Assembly (NCBI RefSeq): GCF_024181285.1
Contig: NZ_CP051201.1
Span: 124,001-188,000, forward strand
DNA length: 64,000 nucleotides
Source: Treponema sp. OMZ 790
Lineage (GTDB): Bacteria; Spirochaetota; Spirochaetia; Treponematales; Treponemataceae
Direction of reading: 5' to 3'
Shown here: positions 63,735 to 64,000 of the stretch, piece after piece
Numbering within the stretch: the first letter of the stretch is position 1
Layout of the letters: each line of letters opens with the position of its first letter
Notes under the pieces: generated by a model
Told to the model about the DNA's origin: nothing
Seen by the model: only the letters and a program-made list of their open reading frames with translations
Databases searched by the model: none
Made by a program: the position numbers and the translations under genes

Positions 63735-64000
63735 ATGAGTCATCAAAAAGAATCAAAACGCGATAACCAGCATACCGACAAAGAATACGTTGAAAAGCTT
63801 GTTAAATTGAACCGAACAGCTAAGGTTGTAAAGGGCGGACGCAGGTTCTCCTTTTCTGCTCTAACTGTTGTAGGTGATCAAAAAGGACGAGTAGGATACG
63901 GTTTCGGTAAGGCAAATGATGTAAGCGATGCTATCAGAAAGAGTATCGAAAAGGCAAAAGCCAATATGGTAACCTTTCCGCTTAAAAACGGTACAATTCC
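63735..64000 (+). CDS. rpsE: 30S ribosomal protein S5, cut by window end
   Basis: The ATG at 63735 has GGAGAGG upstream. The visible 88 residues ([78 protein letters not shown]) contain the double-stranded RNA-binding-like S5 N-domain. It is near-certainly S5 by position and sequence; the remainder is outside the window. Confidence 0.96.
   Translation, partial: MSHQKESKRDNQHTDKEYVEKLVKLNRTAKVVKGGRRFSFSALTVVGDQKGRVGYGFGKANDVSDAIRKSIEKAKANMVTFPLKNGTI

Noticed and set aside
1..64000. CRISPR arrays or complete insertion sequences
   Set aside because: No regularly spaced repeats and no transposase gene were seen.

Overview
The window is spirochaete DNA and almost certainly Treponema denticola or a very close relative. 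The strongest evidence is a dentilisin operon (prcB-prcA-prtP, 49206-54021) directly upstream of tuf and the S10 ribosomal protein operon. A selenoprotein GrdA with its dedicated thioredoxin and thioredoxin reductase (20297-22253) fits an amino-acid-fermenting oral anaerobe. Base composition is AT-rich in the accessory regions and visibly more balanced in tuf, trxB and the ribosomal genes. No rRNA, recognisable tRNA, CRISPR array or complete insertion sequence was seen.

Layout. (1) 1-9446: a type I secretion operon (peptidase/ABC exporter cut by the window edge, HlyD-type adaptor, TolC-like outer-membrane protein). It is followed by a repeated cassette of double-glycine-leader peptide, terminator hairpin and S41-protease-like membrane protein: two full cassettes plus a third S41 copy with no peptide gene. 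(2) 9588-14174: a DegT-type aminotransferase joined to a three-subunit molybdenum hydroxylase. (3) 14183-20112, minus strand: holA and four envelope genes, including LPP20/FlgT-like lipoproteins. (4) 20297-22253: trxB-trxA-grdA, with an in-frame TGA at Sec44 of GrdA. (5) 22373-32499, minus strand: a FecBCD-type importer downstream of a class I chelatase set (ChlI-like, ChlD-like and CobN-like).

(6) 32634-43646: a type I restriction-modification island. hsdM is followed by an hsdS that stops after one recognition domain. Two further hsdS sequences lie on the opposite strand with a tyrosine recombinase gene and two toxin-antitoxin pairs, then a HAD-family gene and hsdR. Short repeats at the same conserved point of each hsdS make this look like an invertible, phase-variable specificity system. 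(7) 43674-48706, minus strand: a small nucleotidyltransferase-like gene, an NhaC antiporter, and a BtuFCD-type vitamin B12 importer under a cobalamin riboswitch with a visible terminator (48813-49086). (8) 49206-54021: the dentilisin operon. (9) 54022-54586: a long transcribed leader without a gene. (10) 54587-64000: tuf and rpsJ through rpsE, with rpsE cut by the window end.

The most unusual parts are the hsdS shufflon, the duplicated GG-leader peptide/S41 cassettes, the chelatase-importer cluster (possibly tetrapyrrole metal handling) and the unexplained structured leader before tuf. All functional statements come from reading motifs and context. No database search was run.
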